64,000 nt of DNA. Origin: Chitinophagaceae bacterium (lineage in GTDB: Bacteria; Bacteroidota; Bacteroidia; Chitinophagales; Chitinophagaceae). Location of the stretch: positions 124,001 to 188,000 of the forward strand of contig CANFKC010000001.1 of assembly GCA_947447265.1 (NCBI GenBank), given 5' to 3'. This document shows positions 33,101 to 39,582 of the stretch, piece by piece (position 1 is the stretch's first letter; each line of letters opens with the position of its first letter). The notes under the pieces were generated by a model. It worked only from the letters and a program-made list of their open reading frames with translations, did no database searches and had not been told where the DNA came from. A program made the translations under genes and the position numbers.

Positions 33101-34941
33101 ATAGTGTAAGAGCTGGTATAAGTACCACCCGCTGTTGCACAAACCTCGTAGTTAGCTGATGCAGTTACGGTAAGCGTACCGCTAGAAGCAGTAAGGAACG
33201 CTGCGTTTAACACAGTAGCCTGTGATGCTGACGTAGAGCTGGTACCGATAGTACCGAAGTTCAACGTAGTTGGCGCTAAAGATGCCATTGGAGGAGGCGC
33301 TGCGATCGTAACTGAATAGTCACGGCAATCACCATAGGAAATTGCAGATGTAGGGCAAGGGTTCATGCTCGGGTATGCAGACGCGCCGCAGCACTGATAG
33401 TTACCTACAATCCTCATTCTGTGTAAACCTACCGCAGCAGTAGCTGGAATTGCCAGAACCGCTGTTGGAGTAGGCGTACTTGAATAACCATTACCACCTA
33501 CACTTTCAGAAGTTTCGAAAGTACCGTTATCGTTAAAGTCAATCCAAACCTGCTCATTAAAGCTACTGTAATAAGTAGTACTAGTATTTAATGTAGCGGT
33601 ATAAGAAAGAGATTGATAAAGTGTACAAGTCATAGAAGCAGAATAATCTTCATAGCTTGAACCAGTACATGCAGTGTTATCAGTAATAGAACCTGTAGCA
33701 CCTACAAGGTTTTTGATAGATGTAGTCATTGGATAAGAACTACAAGCATTTGCAAATGCTGGTGTGCAAGATGACGCAGGAATAGCCCATGTAGCCAATA
33801 CAGGGGATGTAGTAGCAGAAGAACCTGATGCAGTACAAGTAACAAGACACCTGTAGTAGGTGTTAGATGTCATACCTGAAAAACTGTAAGATGAAGTAGT
33901 AGCACCTGTAATATTAGTATAGGTACCGCCTGCACTTGCAGAAGACTGCCACTGGAAAGTAATGCTGCCTGCACTTGTATAACCAGTGGTCGATAATGTA
34001 AAGGTAGTACCTGTAGAACCAGTAGTAGGGCTCACACTGCCGGTACCTGCTGTTGGGGTACCAGAGCAAACTGCCGCTGAAGTACCGCTAACTGATGCGC
34101 AAACCGCTGATGACAAACCGCCACCACTTACGCAAACAGAACCAGAATAAGAACCTGCAGAAGCCGGAGCAACAAAATGTATTGGAATAGTTGCTGCAGA
34201 AACGCCTGCGCCAGAGAAAGATATAGTGTAGCTGCTAACCCACGCACTGCCATTATAAACTTCAAAGTTTGATGGAGCAGTTACAGTAAGGTTACCTGTT
34301 GATGTAGAAAGATAAGATGCACTAAGAACTGTATTTAAAGTACCTGATGTAGAACCTGCAAGTACCGCGCCGAAAGCACGTGAACTTGGTGTAAGAGATG
34401 CTGTTGGAGGAGGTGTTGCAACGTTGATCGTATAATCACGGTCTTCACCATAATAATAGCCGCCGCAAGGGTTGATTGAAGGATAGTGTGCACCACCATA
34501 GTTGGCATCATTAACAGCAACCCTCATACGACGGTTACCTGGGTAAACACCACCCGCAAGGGTAATATTAAATATGTGGTTACCAGTACCGGATGTAAAT
34601 CCACCTACACTTTCCGAAGCATCAAATGTTCCGTCATAGTTAAAGTCAATCCATATCTGGCCGGAACAAGAATATCCTCCCGGAGTGTTAACCGTAACCG
34701 CGTAGGTGCCGCCCATGTACATGGTGCAGGAAAGCGACGTCTTGTCAAGGTATCCACTACCATTGCAAGCTGCAGCGTCGCTTATAGAACTGGATACGCC
34801 AGTTGCGTTAAAGGAGCCGACGCGCATACCATAGTACGAACACGAGCCGTACGCATAGCTAAACGTGGGTGTGCAGTAGGTTTGCGAGTAACCCGCAAAA
34901 CTGCCTATACACAGTAAGATTAGTAAAATCAGTTTTCTCAT
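21154..34941 (-). CDS. Giant secreted GEVED/Ig-repeat surface protein with T9SS sorting domain
   Basis: One uninterrupted frame of 4,595 residues from the ATG at 34941, chosen because it gives a clean signal peptide (LILLILLCIGSFAGYSQ). Eight modules of about 370 residues follow. Each has a GEVED-type domain (WIDFNDNGTF loop, CCG...NPCP cysteines, ending ISYGDxRDY near residues 167, 540, 906, 1279, 1649, 2026, 2395 and 2767). In the first seven an abnormal-spindle-like strand domain (SGGGLSSAVCASV) and an Ig-like domain with FQWQSS come next. After residue 2780 come Ig/BIG2-like repeats, a propeller-edge-like domain near 3330, three short YQLY repeats (3550-3770), an adhesin-type tail and a type A T9SS domain (last 80 residues). 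It is probably a cell-surface adhesin or matrix protein; the ligand is unknown. Confidence 0.9.
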   Translation of the reverse strand: MRKLILLILLCIGSFAGYSQTYCTPTFSYAYGSCSYYGMRVGSFNATGVSSSISDAAACNGSGYLDKTSLSCTMYMGGTYAVTVNTPGGYSCSGQIWIDFNYDGTFDASESVGGFTSGTGNHIFNITLAGGVYPGNRRMRVAVNDANYGGAHYPSINPCGGYYYGEDRDYTINVATPPPTASLTPSSRAFGAVLAGSTSGTLNTVLSASYLSTSTGNLTVTAPSNFEVYNGSAWVSSYTISFSGAGVSAATIPIHFVAPASAGSYSGSVCVSGGGLSSAVCASVSGTSAAVCSGTPTAGTGSVSPTTGSTGTTFTLSTTGYTSAGSITFQWQSSASAGGTYTNITGATTSSYSFSGMTSNTYYRCLVTCTASGSSATTSPVLATWAIPASSCTPAFANACSSYPMTTSIKNLVGATGSITDNTACTGSSYEDYSASMTCTLYQSLSYTATLNTSTTYYSSFNEQVWIDFNDNGTFETSESVGGNGYSSTPTPTAVLAIPATAAVGLHRMRIVGNYQCCGASAYPSMNPCPTSAISYGDCRDYSVTIAAPPPMASLAPTTLNFGTIGTSSTSASQATVLNAAFLTASSGTLTVTASANYEVCATAGGTYTSSYTISYSGSAVSANSVYVHFVAPGTPGTYTGTVCVSGGGLSSAVCASLTGVSANACSGTPTPGTASVSAPTGTSSSSFTFSLSGTSIGLGLTYQWQSATTSGGTYSNITGATNATYTVSGLTSATYFKCVVGCTYSGASAASNVVGVAIYCLPAFANPCSSYPMSGSIGTLIGTTGTISDGSACTSTSYENMTSLSCSLTGGVTYNVSLAMSGSYYSSLHTQFWIDYNDDGTFATSESVGGGGAFSSSSPVVTIAIPTTATVGTHIMREVTNYQCCGGAAYPSINPCPTTSISYGDARDYKIIILPPPPAATLAPTSIAFSPTTTGTSSSTTNLILNASYLTPASSSLTVVSSNTNFQVYSGSAWVSSYTIAYTGATVAAGTIPVRFTPGSAGSFSGTICVTGGGLSSAVCASVTGTGASICSGTPTAGTASCSPTTGAAATTFTLTCSGYTAAGGISFQWQSASTSGGTYTNISGATLATYSFSGLASTTYYKCVVTCSASGSSATTAFTTATWVLPASSCTPAFANPCSSYPMNCSIKSLIGGSGSISDVTGCTSASYEDYTGSLTCTLFRSLTYTVTENLTTSYYSSFTTQLWIDFNDNGTFETSESMGGINFPTTATPTFNMTVPSTATPGLHRMRIVGNYGCCGYSSYPSVNPCPTSAISYGDARDYTVTIQDPPPYGSTTPSSLNFGTIATSTTSSALNTVLTAAYLTPATGTVTVTAPSNYQVCSTAGGTYATSYTISYSASTITSNSIYVKFVAPSTAGVYSGNVTVTGGGLGAAINTAVTGIGANACSGTPSGGTAASSPVAGTSATTFNLSLSGATIVGLGLSYQWQSATSAGGTYTNITGATNTTYSVSGLTSARWFQCVVTCSYSGASATSSNVGCAVYCLPTFANACSSFPMNASIGTLNGYSGTITDATSCTSTSYEDMTSLSCTLRAGSTYSPTLNLTTSYYPSFGVQVWIDYNDDGTFSSSESIGGGSSFSTYLPVISLTLPATATPGTHRMRLVGNYAVCCGGAAYPSVNPCPTTAISYGDARDYTVNVIPPPPAATVAPTSISFSPTLVGSSSATTNVILNATYLTPSTGALTVTSSNSNFEMYNGSAWVSTSYSISYSAATVSAGTIPVRFTPGSTGTFSGTICVSGGGLASAVCASVNGTGATACSGTPTAGTAAVSPTTGAASTAFTLTCTGYTASGGIGFQWEYRNPSGSGTWTTLAGATLSTYTFTGITSSTDYRCVVTCSYSGSSATTSPVTATWVLPASSCTPTFANACSSFPMTTSVKLLVGGSGSIVDNNACTGSSYIDYSSSIGCTLYRSISYTVTENVSTTYYTSFGTQFWIDYNDNGTFESSESMGGNAYGSISTSTPTFSMTVPSGAALGMHRARIVGNYAACCGGAGYPSVNPCPTTAISYGDARDYYVIIQNPPPMSSATPTSLSFGTIAASTTSTAQSTVVTGSFLTPSTDALTVTAPTNFSVCSTSGGTYVSSYAISYSSATVAATSVFVKFNAPSTVGAYSGNVVLSGGGLTPLNIPVTGTSANACSGTPTAGTTVTTPSAGTSATSFTLSLSGSSIGLGLTYQWMQSTTGSSAWTNITGATNATYTFSGLTSSMYYYCLVTCTYSGLNQYSSVARISNYCVPAFANPCSSYPMSGSIGTLVGVSGSISDGTACTSTSYEDRTSLSCSITAGVTYNVTLAMSGSYFGSLHTQFWIDYNDDGTFAASESIGGGGSFGTSAPVITIATPSSATLGSHMMREVTNYQCCGGAAYPSINPCPTTAISYGDARDYRINILPPPPAATLTPTSISFSPTTTGTSSATSTLTLNASYLTPAASNLTVTSSSSAFEVYNGSAWVSSYTIAYTGATVSAGTIGVRFSPASAGSFSGTICVSGGGLASAVCSSVNGTGASPCSGTPTSGTAAVSPTTGSGGTTFTLTCSGYSASGGIGFQWQSSAAGAGSWSNITGATLATYSFTGISSSTDYRCIVTCSYSGVSANTNTTTATWALPASSCTPTYGSASAACSSYSMYAQFAVTGTSGSIADASACSGSGWEDLTSSTSVGFLRGNTFTSTITTGGTYYSSMVSQIWIDYNDDGSFASSESVGGYNYFATPAQAVSITIPSTATPGYHRMRVQVQYACCGFSAYPSMNPCPTTAISYGDCRDYKVNVIAPVACSGTPTAGAVSATPTTGCSPVSTSMYPTAAVGVTGLTYQWQSSATSGGTYTAISGATNYTYAPSVATNTYYNCVLTCTASGGSATSSNQLITANPSGGAFSGTPSACSGSTSTLSNAVSGGTWSSSNTAIATVNPTTGVVTGGAPGTCSILYTTSGCTAVSTTWTTNAAPGTITGTANACVGATSTLANSTPGGTWTSSDTTIARVVTATTTTGTVTGMSAGTCTITYSTGCGSAATVTFTTNSTPSAIIGLSSVCTASVNNFSNTVSGGTWSVSGSATGTTISATTGDLYTATTVGTETVTYAIGSCSTTMTVAVGSSGPSSITGATSVCATATTTLTDAISGGAWTSSNPSIASIGFGTGVVTGMTSGTVTITYSTGCGSPVTASMTVNGSAVSISSATVCSGGTLSLTANTTGSGSFTYSWSGPLSFTSTSATATIGSAATNRSGIYSVSATQSGCTTSTSYWASVDTTPVVSVSATPASICPGGTSNLSVSVTSPASGSTNYTVMAIPYTPYTLTSSTAGPSGDDVASSATIPFSFNYYGTAYSTISICTNGFISIGGSSASYTVASFPTSAVPGAIALFWHDLNGSGITYGTIGTTPNRKFVVNYNNYGDFSGGAPNTGQIVLYETSNVIEMFISKANTASTYNMVCGIQNPGYSLSTTVPGQNNVNYTINNTVAGTAWRFERPVYSYTWTPGSSLSATNIANPVSTGITSTTVYTVTSVDANSGCTAGNVSTNTVNVYTPPTAYTVAPATGCTAGTTITLPNSQATATYQLYRGATPVGSPVTGTGSSISFGTMTVTGTYTIVATLITGGCQTTMTGSCIIYNSPNTYTMTGGSGCSYSGVTIGLSGSDVGVNYQLYLGASAVGSPVAGTASAISFGTVYGAGSYSVVGTATAGGCQTTMTGSSTIAVSPVAYSVTGGNGCTAAGVTVGTSNSETGVSYQMYKNSVVSGSPVTGSTGTGVTFGTQYTTGAYTVLASVGGCNVWQTGADTVNTTPSITLGANPSLCQPATSANISFSSPTGSPTTYSITWGSAAITDGFSNVSGATLSGSAIALTIPSTSIAGVYTGTITVSNGPCSSTSYGFTLTLYAVPAGSITSAVPPCSGYSTSIVFTGTSGATVSYQINHGSIINATLTGGTYTLTTGALTTATTYTLYDVHNPVCSDSINIDTVINPIPMTWVGGTTGVETEWNTTTNWSCGFIPTATDNVIIPSGTTYSPVIAASASGTANNITIASGATVAIGNGGNLNIKGNMTHSGSITGAGSVVLNSSAGSQTISGIGSVNNFELNNPSGATVSVASRFTIKGVATITAGTLATGDSVVFYSDSFGTARLAPVPASGSAITGNVKVTQWIPGGRRAYRFWAHPFSNYIGLDQIQNYIDVTGAGGASNGFTTTASNAPSAFRYDPLFGNSAAASDPGWRPFTSAYVTADSNRIHQYQGIRLYFRGAKGEGLGYGAYVPSSTTVAQSGVLNQGTQTVVLAKGSAANQEYNMVGNPYASPVDIGTSVFNAKVAGAVTGAAYYIWNPFLGSAGQFQAQAIPSVTAVPYYLQANACFQVRAAYNAATMTFTESMKNATSTTSVLKASPDYVALTIYDANYHPWDMLNIKFNDDATNEEDGNYDATKPNSPADLNFYSLSADNKKLTIDGRPYQAESAIPLGIQSNIAQDFIIKSENVALPEGGKVYLHDKLLKQFVLLQQGTEYRFSISSDKQTQGEQRFELSMAPSTVANNKGLQVTMTPNPATDEVTIGFTNGKAEAVSVRVLDLSGVSVYNQNIGTKQNGSISVQLSNFAAGVYMVELTSGDQKVVQRLIKE
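26600..34900 (-). repeat. Eight tandem ~1.1-kb coding repeats inside the giant gene
   Basis: The DNA encoding the YGDxRDY motif recurs at about 34440, 33320, 32223, 31103, 29993, 28863, 27757 and 26640, a period of 1,097-1,130 bp. Alternate copies fall in two classes: those entered by PASSCTP and those entered by YCLPAF. The copies near 32.2 and 27.8 kb are the most alike at DNA level. Confidence 0.9.
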
Positions 34942-35029
34942 GCTGGTGGTTGTTTTTGGTTTTTGTGTTTTGTGATTGTAAAAGGAATTGTTCATTTCAT
35001 TCGTCCGTGTGCACTGTAGTGGTTGATCT

Positions 35030-35512
35030 CTAGCCATAATTCTCTAATTTAGAAGGTGAAGAAATAGGAGAGAGGAGATGAGTAATCAACGACTTTGATT
35101 CGGTGAGGAGTACAAACGAAAAAAACCGGGAGCGTGAGCTGCCAGCCAAAACCTTTCCCGTAACTGTATTTCCATTGTGCTCGTCATAATTAGTATGAAT
35201 GCAGAAACCCGCATCAGGCGACACACCGTTATTATTATTTGTTATTGCTTGCAAATTGTTCGAAAGTATCCAACCAACGGAGCTGTTTAATAGGTAAGAG
35301 CAAAACAAGTTAGCAGAAATGTTTTGCATTCCCTGAACACGCTCGTTTACGCTATGTCTCAAATTGGTTGTGCCAATGACGACTTCCTCTTTACCCTTTT
35401 CCCCCTGGGTAAGGCCCGATGGCAGTCCATTGCCAGTAAGCTTCGCCTCACCGGCAAAACCCGCCATGCAAAAACTGCACATTAGAATGATGATTGAATA
35501 AACCTTTTTCAT
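35030..35512 (-). CDS. Small secreted protein of unknown function upstream of the giant gene
   Basis: 160-residue frame with a convincing signal peptide (KKVYSIIILMCSFCMAGFAG). The mature part has no recognised domain: a polar stretch GLTQGEKGKEEVVIGTTN, then asparagine-rich ITNNNNG, and a hydrophobic/serine-rich end. Its stop is 88 bp before the giant gene's ATG, so the two could share a transcript. No TAnnTTTG element stands close upstream. It may be a real leader-gene product or a decayed remnant of a longer protein. I do not recognise it. Confidence 0.42.
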   Translation of the reverse strand: MKKVYSIIILMCSFCMAGFAGEAKLTGNGLPSGLTQGEKGKEEVVIGTTNLRHSVNERVQGMQNISANLFCSYLLNSSVGWILSNNLQAITNNNNGVSPDAGFCIHTNYDEHNGNTVTGKVLAGSSRSRFFSFVLLTESKSLITHLLSPISSPSKLENYG

Positions 35513-36374
35513 GTTTTGTGTAGAGTATATGTTTTTACTTCTTTCTTTTACTGGTGCGGCTTTCGCAGCGTTAATGATTATTTAAACAATGTTTAACTTT
35601 GAGATAAACCGATTGCATTAGTAACAAATACTTTCGATATCACTCGCAAGTTATCAAAAAAATTAACAAAAAGCTACTTTCTCATTCAAAAAAATCACCT
35701 TTTAACCTTCGGTTAACCAATAAATAACTATTGATTAGATACTTTCCGATGGTTTTAAGCCATTTAGTTTTTTTTAATGCATACTTGTTTGGCCTGCTAT
35801 TAACTAAACGTGACTATTGCGTTAAAAGCATTTTAACTTTTAGCGAACTTCAAATGTAAGGAAATGAATGTCAAAACACGCAGTTTAATTCACTTTTAAC
35901 AAATTGATAAAAATACACAAAATTTATATGCGTAAATAGCTGTCAATAAAATAATAACACATTAACATAACACAATCAGATATAACCGTTTTGAAAACCC
36001 ATCTGTTAAAATTATCCAAAAAAAATAGATGCATCTGTATGCAATTTGGATTTTGTTGCATTTAAACCGGATAACATATAAACTAAGCAGAAAGCATTCA
36101 TTTTATAGTACTATATAGTATTTTTTTTGTCACTTTAACACAACAAACGACAGTTATTAACATATACCAACTCAACGGATGCAAGCATTAATAACCTTTT
36201 ACAATAAAATAATAACACGCGAATACAAATAGAATTCCCACCGATTCGAAGTTTGCTACATGAAAACAATTCTAGAACTATTGACGACATACTAAAATAT
36301 ACGTTGATTTTTATGAGCGCAAGCGTTCTACTTACCAATATTTGTTTAAAAGCGGACAAACGACAATATATCTG
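35513..36374. other. Long AT-rich intergenic region between divergent units
   Basis: About 860 bp between the small secreted ORF (leftward) and the sulfotransferase-like operon (rightward). It is very A/T-rich, with many TTAAC and AACAAA words, and no convincing gene, tRNA or strong hairpin. The open frames inside lack plausible starts. It must hold the promoter for the giant-gene unit, but I could not locate it. Confidence 0.6.
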
Positions 36375-36382
36375 TACATTTG
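36375..36382 (+). promoter_or_regulatory. -7 element for the sulfotransferase-like operon
   Basis: TACATTTG, 21 nt before the ATG at 36404. The next two paralogues have no such element and short gaps, so this promoter probably drives all three. Confidence 0.55.
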
Positions 36383-36403
36383 AAGAGGTCAAGAATCCGG
36401 CGA

Positions 36404-37933
36404 ATGAAGAAGTGTATAATTTTGCTTTTCCTTAGTCTGTTTGTATTAAAATCAAACGCACAATGGCAATACCCAGCTCAAGGCAAAGAAATAAACTATA
36501 GAATTGCAGGTTTTTCGTTGCCGGAAGTACCACAGACAACTCAGTATACGCTTGAAGTGACGGAAGGACTTTATGATAACGAAAATTTTTTCAAGACACA
36601 TATCATAAAACGGTGTACTTCAAAAACCAACCAGCTAATCGTAGAATTACCATCCTGGGGACAAAGTTACACCTGGCGATTCCTTTATACCCATCCCGGA
36701 AACAGAACAACAAGTAGCCCGCTTTATCATTTCAGCACAGGCAAGCCTCCAGTTGTAGATACTCATCTCTACCGGCTACGAATAATAAAGAATGCAAAAA
36801 AATATCAGCAAGCTTATGTCATCTGCGATAAAAGCAGGGTTATCTATGACATGAAAGGCAATGCGATATGGTACCTGCCAAATATACCTGGTATAATTGA
36901 GTCAAACGGAGAAGTACGCGACCTGAAACCAACCTTTAAAGGCACAATGACCTTCGTTACAAACAATATGGCTTACGAAATAACCTACGACGGTCAGCTA
37001 CTATGGAAGCCACCCAATATCGGCCAGGTAAGTCAGGATAGCATAGAACGCTATCACCACGAAATAAATATACTCAGCAACGGAAACTATATGGTGCTGG
37101 GAAACGAACTGATACCCTGGGAATGGCGTAAAGACAGCAATGGCGATAGCGCACTATCTCTGGTATCTGCAGAACAGATGAGTCAGAATACGGGAAAAAC
37201 ATACCCACGCATTTCATTCGGAACAGTTATTGAATACGATCAGGCGAATAATGTAGTCTGGTCATGGCGCTCCTCTCAATATTTTCTGGAGCAACAAACG
37301 AACCAAAAAACGTTAAAGAATCTTAAGAATCTTTTCGACAGCCACGAAAACGGATTCGCATTCGATGAAAAAAATAAAAACCTGTACGTAAGCTTTAAAA
37401 ACTTCAGCCAAATATTTAAGATAAATTATCCTGACGGCATAGTGACAAATGTTTACGGCAAATCCGGCGACCCCATAACCGATCAAAAAGCACCGTTTTG
37501 CCATCAGCATAGCGTCAAAATATTTAAAAACGGAAACATTTGCCTTTTTAATAACAACATTTGCCATCCGGATGAAACACCAACTGCATTAATGATGCAA
37601 GAGCCTGCCGGAGGAAAGGGAAATCTTAAAAAGATATGGGAATATAAATATCCCTATAAAGGCGATTTTACAGAACTCAGAAAAGCCCAGGGAACATCGG
37701 GAGGAAATGTAATGGAACTACCCGGCGGTGAAATACTCGTATCTATGTGCAATCCATATGGCAATGTGTTTATTGTAAGCATGGATAAAAAACTGCTCTG
37801 GGATGCAGTACTCGAAGTCTGGAACCTTGTAGAAAAAAAGTGGTCAGCACAATCGGCATACAGGTACAGCATCATTACCAGTCGCAACAACCTTGGGCAC
37901 CTTATATGGCGCGAGAATATTGAGGGCCGGTAA
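36404..37933 (+). CDS. Arylsulfotransferase-like exported protein, copy 1
   Basis: 509 residues from the ATG at 36404, with a signal peptide (LLFLSLFVLKSNAQ). A beta-sandwich-like N-terminal domain (about 20-125) precedes a propeller-type domain. Candidate active-site motifs resembling aryl-sulfate sulfotransferase are YHHEINILSNGNY, SHENGFAFDE (H-x-N) and CHQHSVKIFKNGN (Q-H). The family (AssT) moves sulfate between phenolic compounds in the periplasm. This copy is the most diverged of three: it lacks the glycine-rich PxGxL stretches of the others and has EQMSQNTGKTYPR. The family call is moderate; acceptor and donor are unknown. Confidence 0.7.
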   Translation: MKKCIILLFLSLFVLKSNAQWQYPAQGKEINYRIAGFSLPEVPQTTQYTLEVTEGLYDNENFFKTHIIKRCTSKTNQLIVELPSWGQSYTWRFLYTHPGNRTTSSPLYHFSTGKPPVVDTHLYRLRIIKNAKKYQQAYVICDKSRVIYDMKGNAIWYLPNIPGIIESNGEVRDLKPTFKGTMTFVTNNMAYEITYDGQLLWKPPNIGQVSQDSIERYHHEINILSNGNYMVLGNELIPWEWRKDSNGDSALSLVSAEQMSQNTGKTYPRISFGTVIEYDQANNVVWSWRSSQYFLEQQTNQKTLKNLKNLFDSHENGFAFDEKNKNLYVSFKNFSQIFKINYPDGIVTNVYGKSGDPITDQKAPFCHQHSVKIFKNGNICLFNNNICHPDETPTALMMQEPAGGKGNLKKIWEYKYPYKGDFTELRKAQGTSGGNVMELPGGEILVSMCNPYGNVFIVSMDKKLLWDAVLEVWNLVEKKWSAQSAYRYSIITSRNNLGHLIWRENIEGR

Positions 37934-37983
37934 TTAATTACATTTATCGCCGAACACTTCCCCGGCTGAAACATCGCATTACT

Positions 37984-39522
37984 ATGTATAAAACCATAAT
38001 ACTGATAGCAATTTTGTTCGCAAATATCTCGGGCAATATCATAGCACAGATACACCCGGCTGAAGGTGCCCGGCTGCACTACCGGTTAATTGGTTTTTCT
38101 TTTCCGGCAGCATTAAATACTGCTGGCAGCAAATTAGAAATAGCCGCTGGTACCTATAATTCCGAAAGCGAATTCAGAAGCAATGTCATTAAATCTGCTG
38201 CTGTAAAAAATAACAAAATAATTATAGAAGTACCTACGTTCGGCGCCGAATATACATGGCGACTTACAGCCGCTGCAAGCACTCAAAGAATGGCAAACCC
38301 GTTCCACCATTTCACTACGTTGAAAAGCAGCAATGCAGATACCACCAATTACCGTTTCAGGATAGTGCAAAGTGCAATAAAATATAAAGACGCTTACGTG
38401 TTTAATGACAAGACCAAAACTATGTACAATATGCAAGGCGAGCCTGTTTGGTTTCTGCCAAACATCCATGGGATTGTAGAAGACAATTCAGAGATAAGGG
38501 ACATCAAACTGACGCCACAAAATACCATTACATTTCTTACCTACAATATGGCATACGAGATCAACTACGATGGGGAAGTATTGTGGCGCGCACCAAACAA
38601 GGGTGCGCTAAGCCGGGATGCCGAGGAGCACTACCATCACGAGCTAACCCGACTTGCCAACGGGCACTACATGGTGCTTGGTCATGAGATACTAAAATGG
38701 AAATGGGACTACTCCAACAATGGTGATAGCTCTATTGCAATAGTAGAGGGTAATGAAAACAACGCTACTGTTGTAGGCAAGAGCAATATTCCATTACGAA
38801 GGATGCAAATGGGCACTATAATTGAATACGACAGTTCTGGTCAGATCATCTGGTCATGGAAATCATCTGCCTATTACAAGAATGAAAACCTTAGGTTTCT
38901 ACAATCATCTATGGGTTTTATCGAGAGCCACGAAAATGCATTCTTTTTTGACGAAAAAAATAAAATGCTTTACGTTAGTTTCAAGAACACCAACCAGGTG
39001 CTTAAAATAAAATACCCGGAAGGAAAAGTAGTTCACAAATATGATGGCTTGGAGTTACAGACCAAGGTTGGCACCAGCATGCTGGCATTATTCTCACAGC
39101 AACATGCTTGTAAAGTGACATCGGCAGGAGATCTGTCGCTATACAACAATAACATGGCAAACAGCTTTGTAGAGCCACAGGTACTTATTTTGCAACAACC
39201 AACTATTGCCAATGGTAAGTTAAAGCCTGTATGGATGTATCAATACCCACAGAAATACAGGCTAGAGACCAGAGATAGACTCACCAGCGGTGGTAATGTT
39301 ATTGAACTGCCCGATCATTCTTTTTTTGTCTCCTCGTGTACGCCGTATGGCAATGTTTTTATAGTAAATAGAGAAAAGAAATTATTGTGGGATGCACTGC
39401 TTGAAATATGGAATGCTGATGAGCATAAATGGGTAACAAAATCGGCTTACAGATACAGTATTATTACGAACCGAAAAAACCTGGAACATCTGATACACGG
39501 AGAAAATATTGAAAGCCAGTAG
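37984..39522 (+). CDS. Arylsulfotransferase-like exported protein, copy 2
   Basis: 512 residues with a signal peptide (ILIAILFANISGNIIAQ). It aligns end to end with copies 1 and 3: RLIGFSFP, YTWRLTA, YNMQGEPVWFLPNIHGIVEDN, YHHELTRLANGHYMVLGHE, IIWSWKSSAYYKNE, SHENAFFFDEKNK, SQQHACKVTSAGDL and the end RYSIITNRKNLEHLI. The HH[DE], H-x-N and Q-H motifs expected for sulfuryl transfer in the AssT family are kept. It starts 50 bp after copy 1. No sulfatase or DsbA-like partner is adjacent, unlike classic assT loci. Confidence 0.72.
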   Translation: MYKTIILIAILFANISGNIIAQIHPAEGARLHYRLIGFSFPAALNTAGSKLEIAAGTYNSESEFRSNVIKSAAVKNNKIIIEVPTFGAEYTWRLTAAASTQRMANPFHHFTTLKSSNADTTNYRFRIVQSAIKYKDAYVFNDKTKTMYNMQGEPVWFLPNIHGIVEDNSEIRDIKLTPQNTITFLTYNMAYEINYDGEVLWRAPNKGALSRDAEEHYHHELTRLANGHYMVLGHEILKWKWDYSNNGDSSIAIVEGNENNATVVGKSNIPLRRMQMGTIIEYDSSGQIIWSWKSSAYYKNENLRFLQSSMGFIESHENAFFFDEKNKMLYVSFKNTNQVLKIKYPEGKVVHKYDGLELQTKVGTSMLALFSQQHACKVTSAGDLSLYNNNMANSFVEPQVLILQQPTIANGKLKPVWMYQYPQKYRLETRDRLTSGGNVIELPDHSFFVSSCTPYGNVFIVNREKKLLWDALLEIWNADEHKWVTKSAYRYSIITNRKNLEHLIHGENIESQ

Positions 39523-39582
39523 CTATTAATGCTCACCACGTTCCACAACCATTTTATGAGCGCCACAATCCACAAGCAAAAA

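Noticed and set aside
34486-34917. 143-codon plus-strand frame opposite the start of the giant gene
   Set aside because: It is the complement of the first GEVED module; its composition mirrors that repeat and similar frames recur opposite other modules.
21154-35037. Longer start for the giant protein at 35037
   Set aside because: It would place 32 polar residues before a perfectly placed signal peptide and overlap the upstream small ORF; the ATG at 34941 is better.
36135-36435. Short frames on both strands before the sulfotransferase-like operon
   Set aside because: They start at TTG or lie in AT-rich DNA. The plus-strand one overlaps the promoter and true start at 36404.
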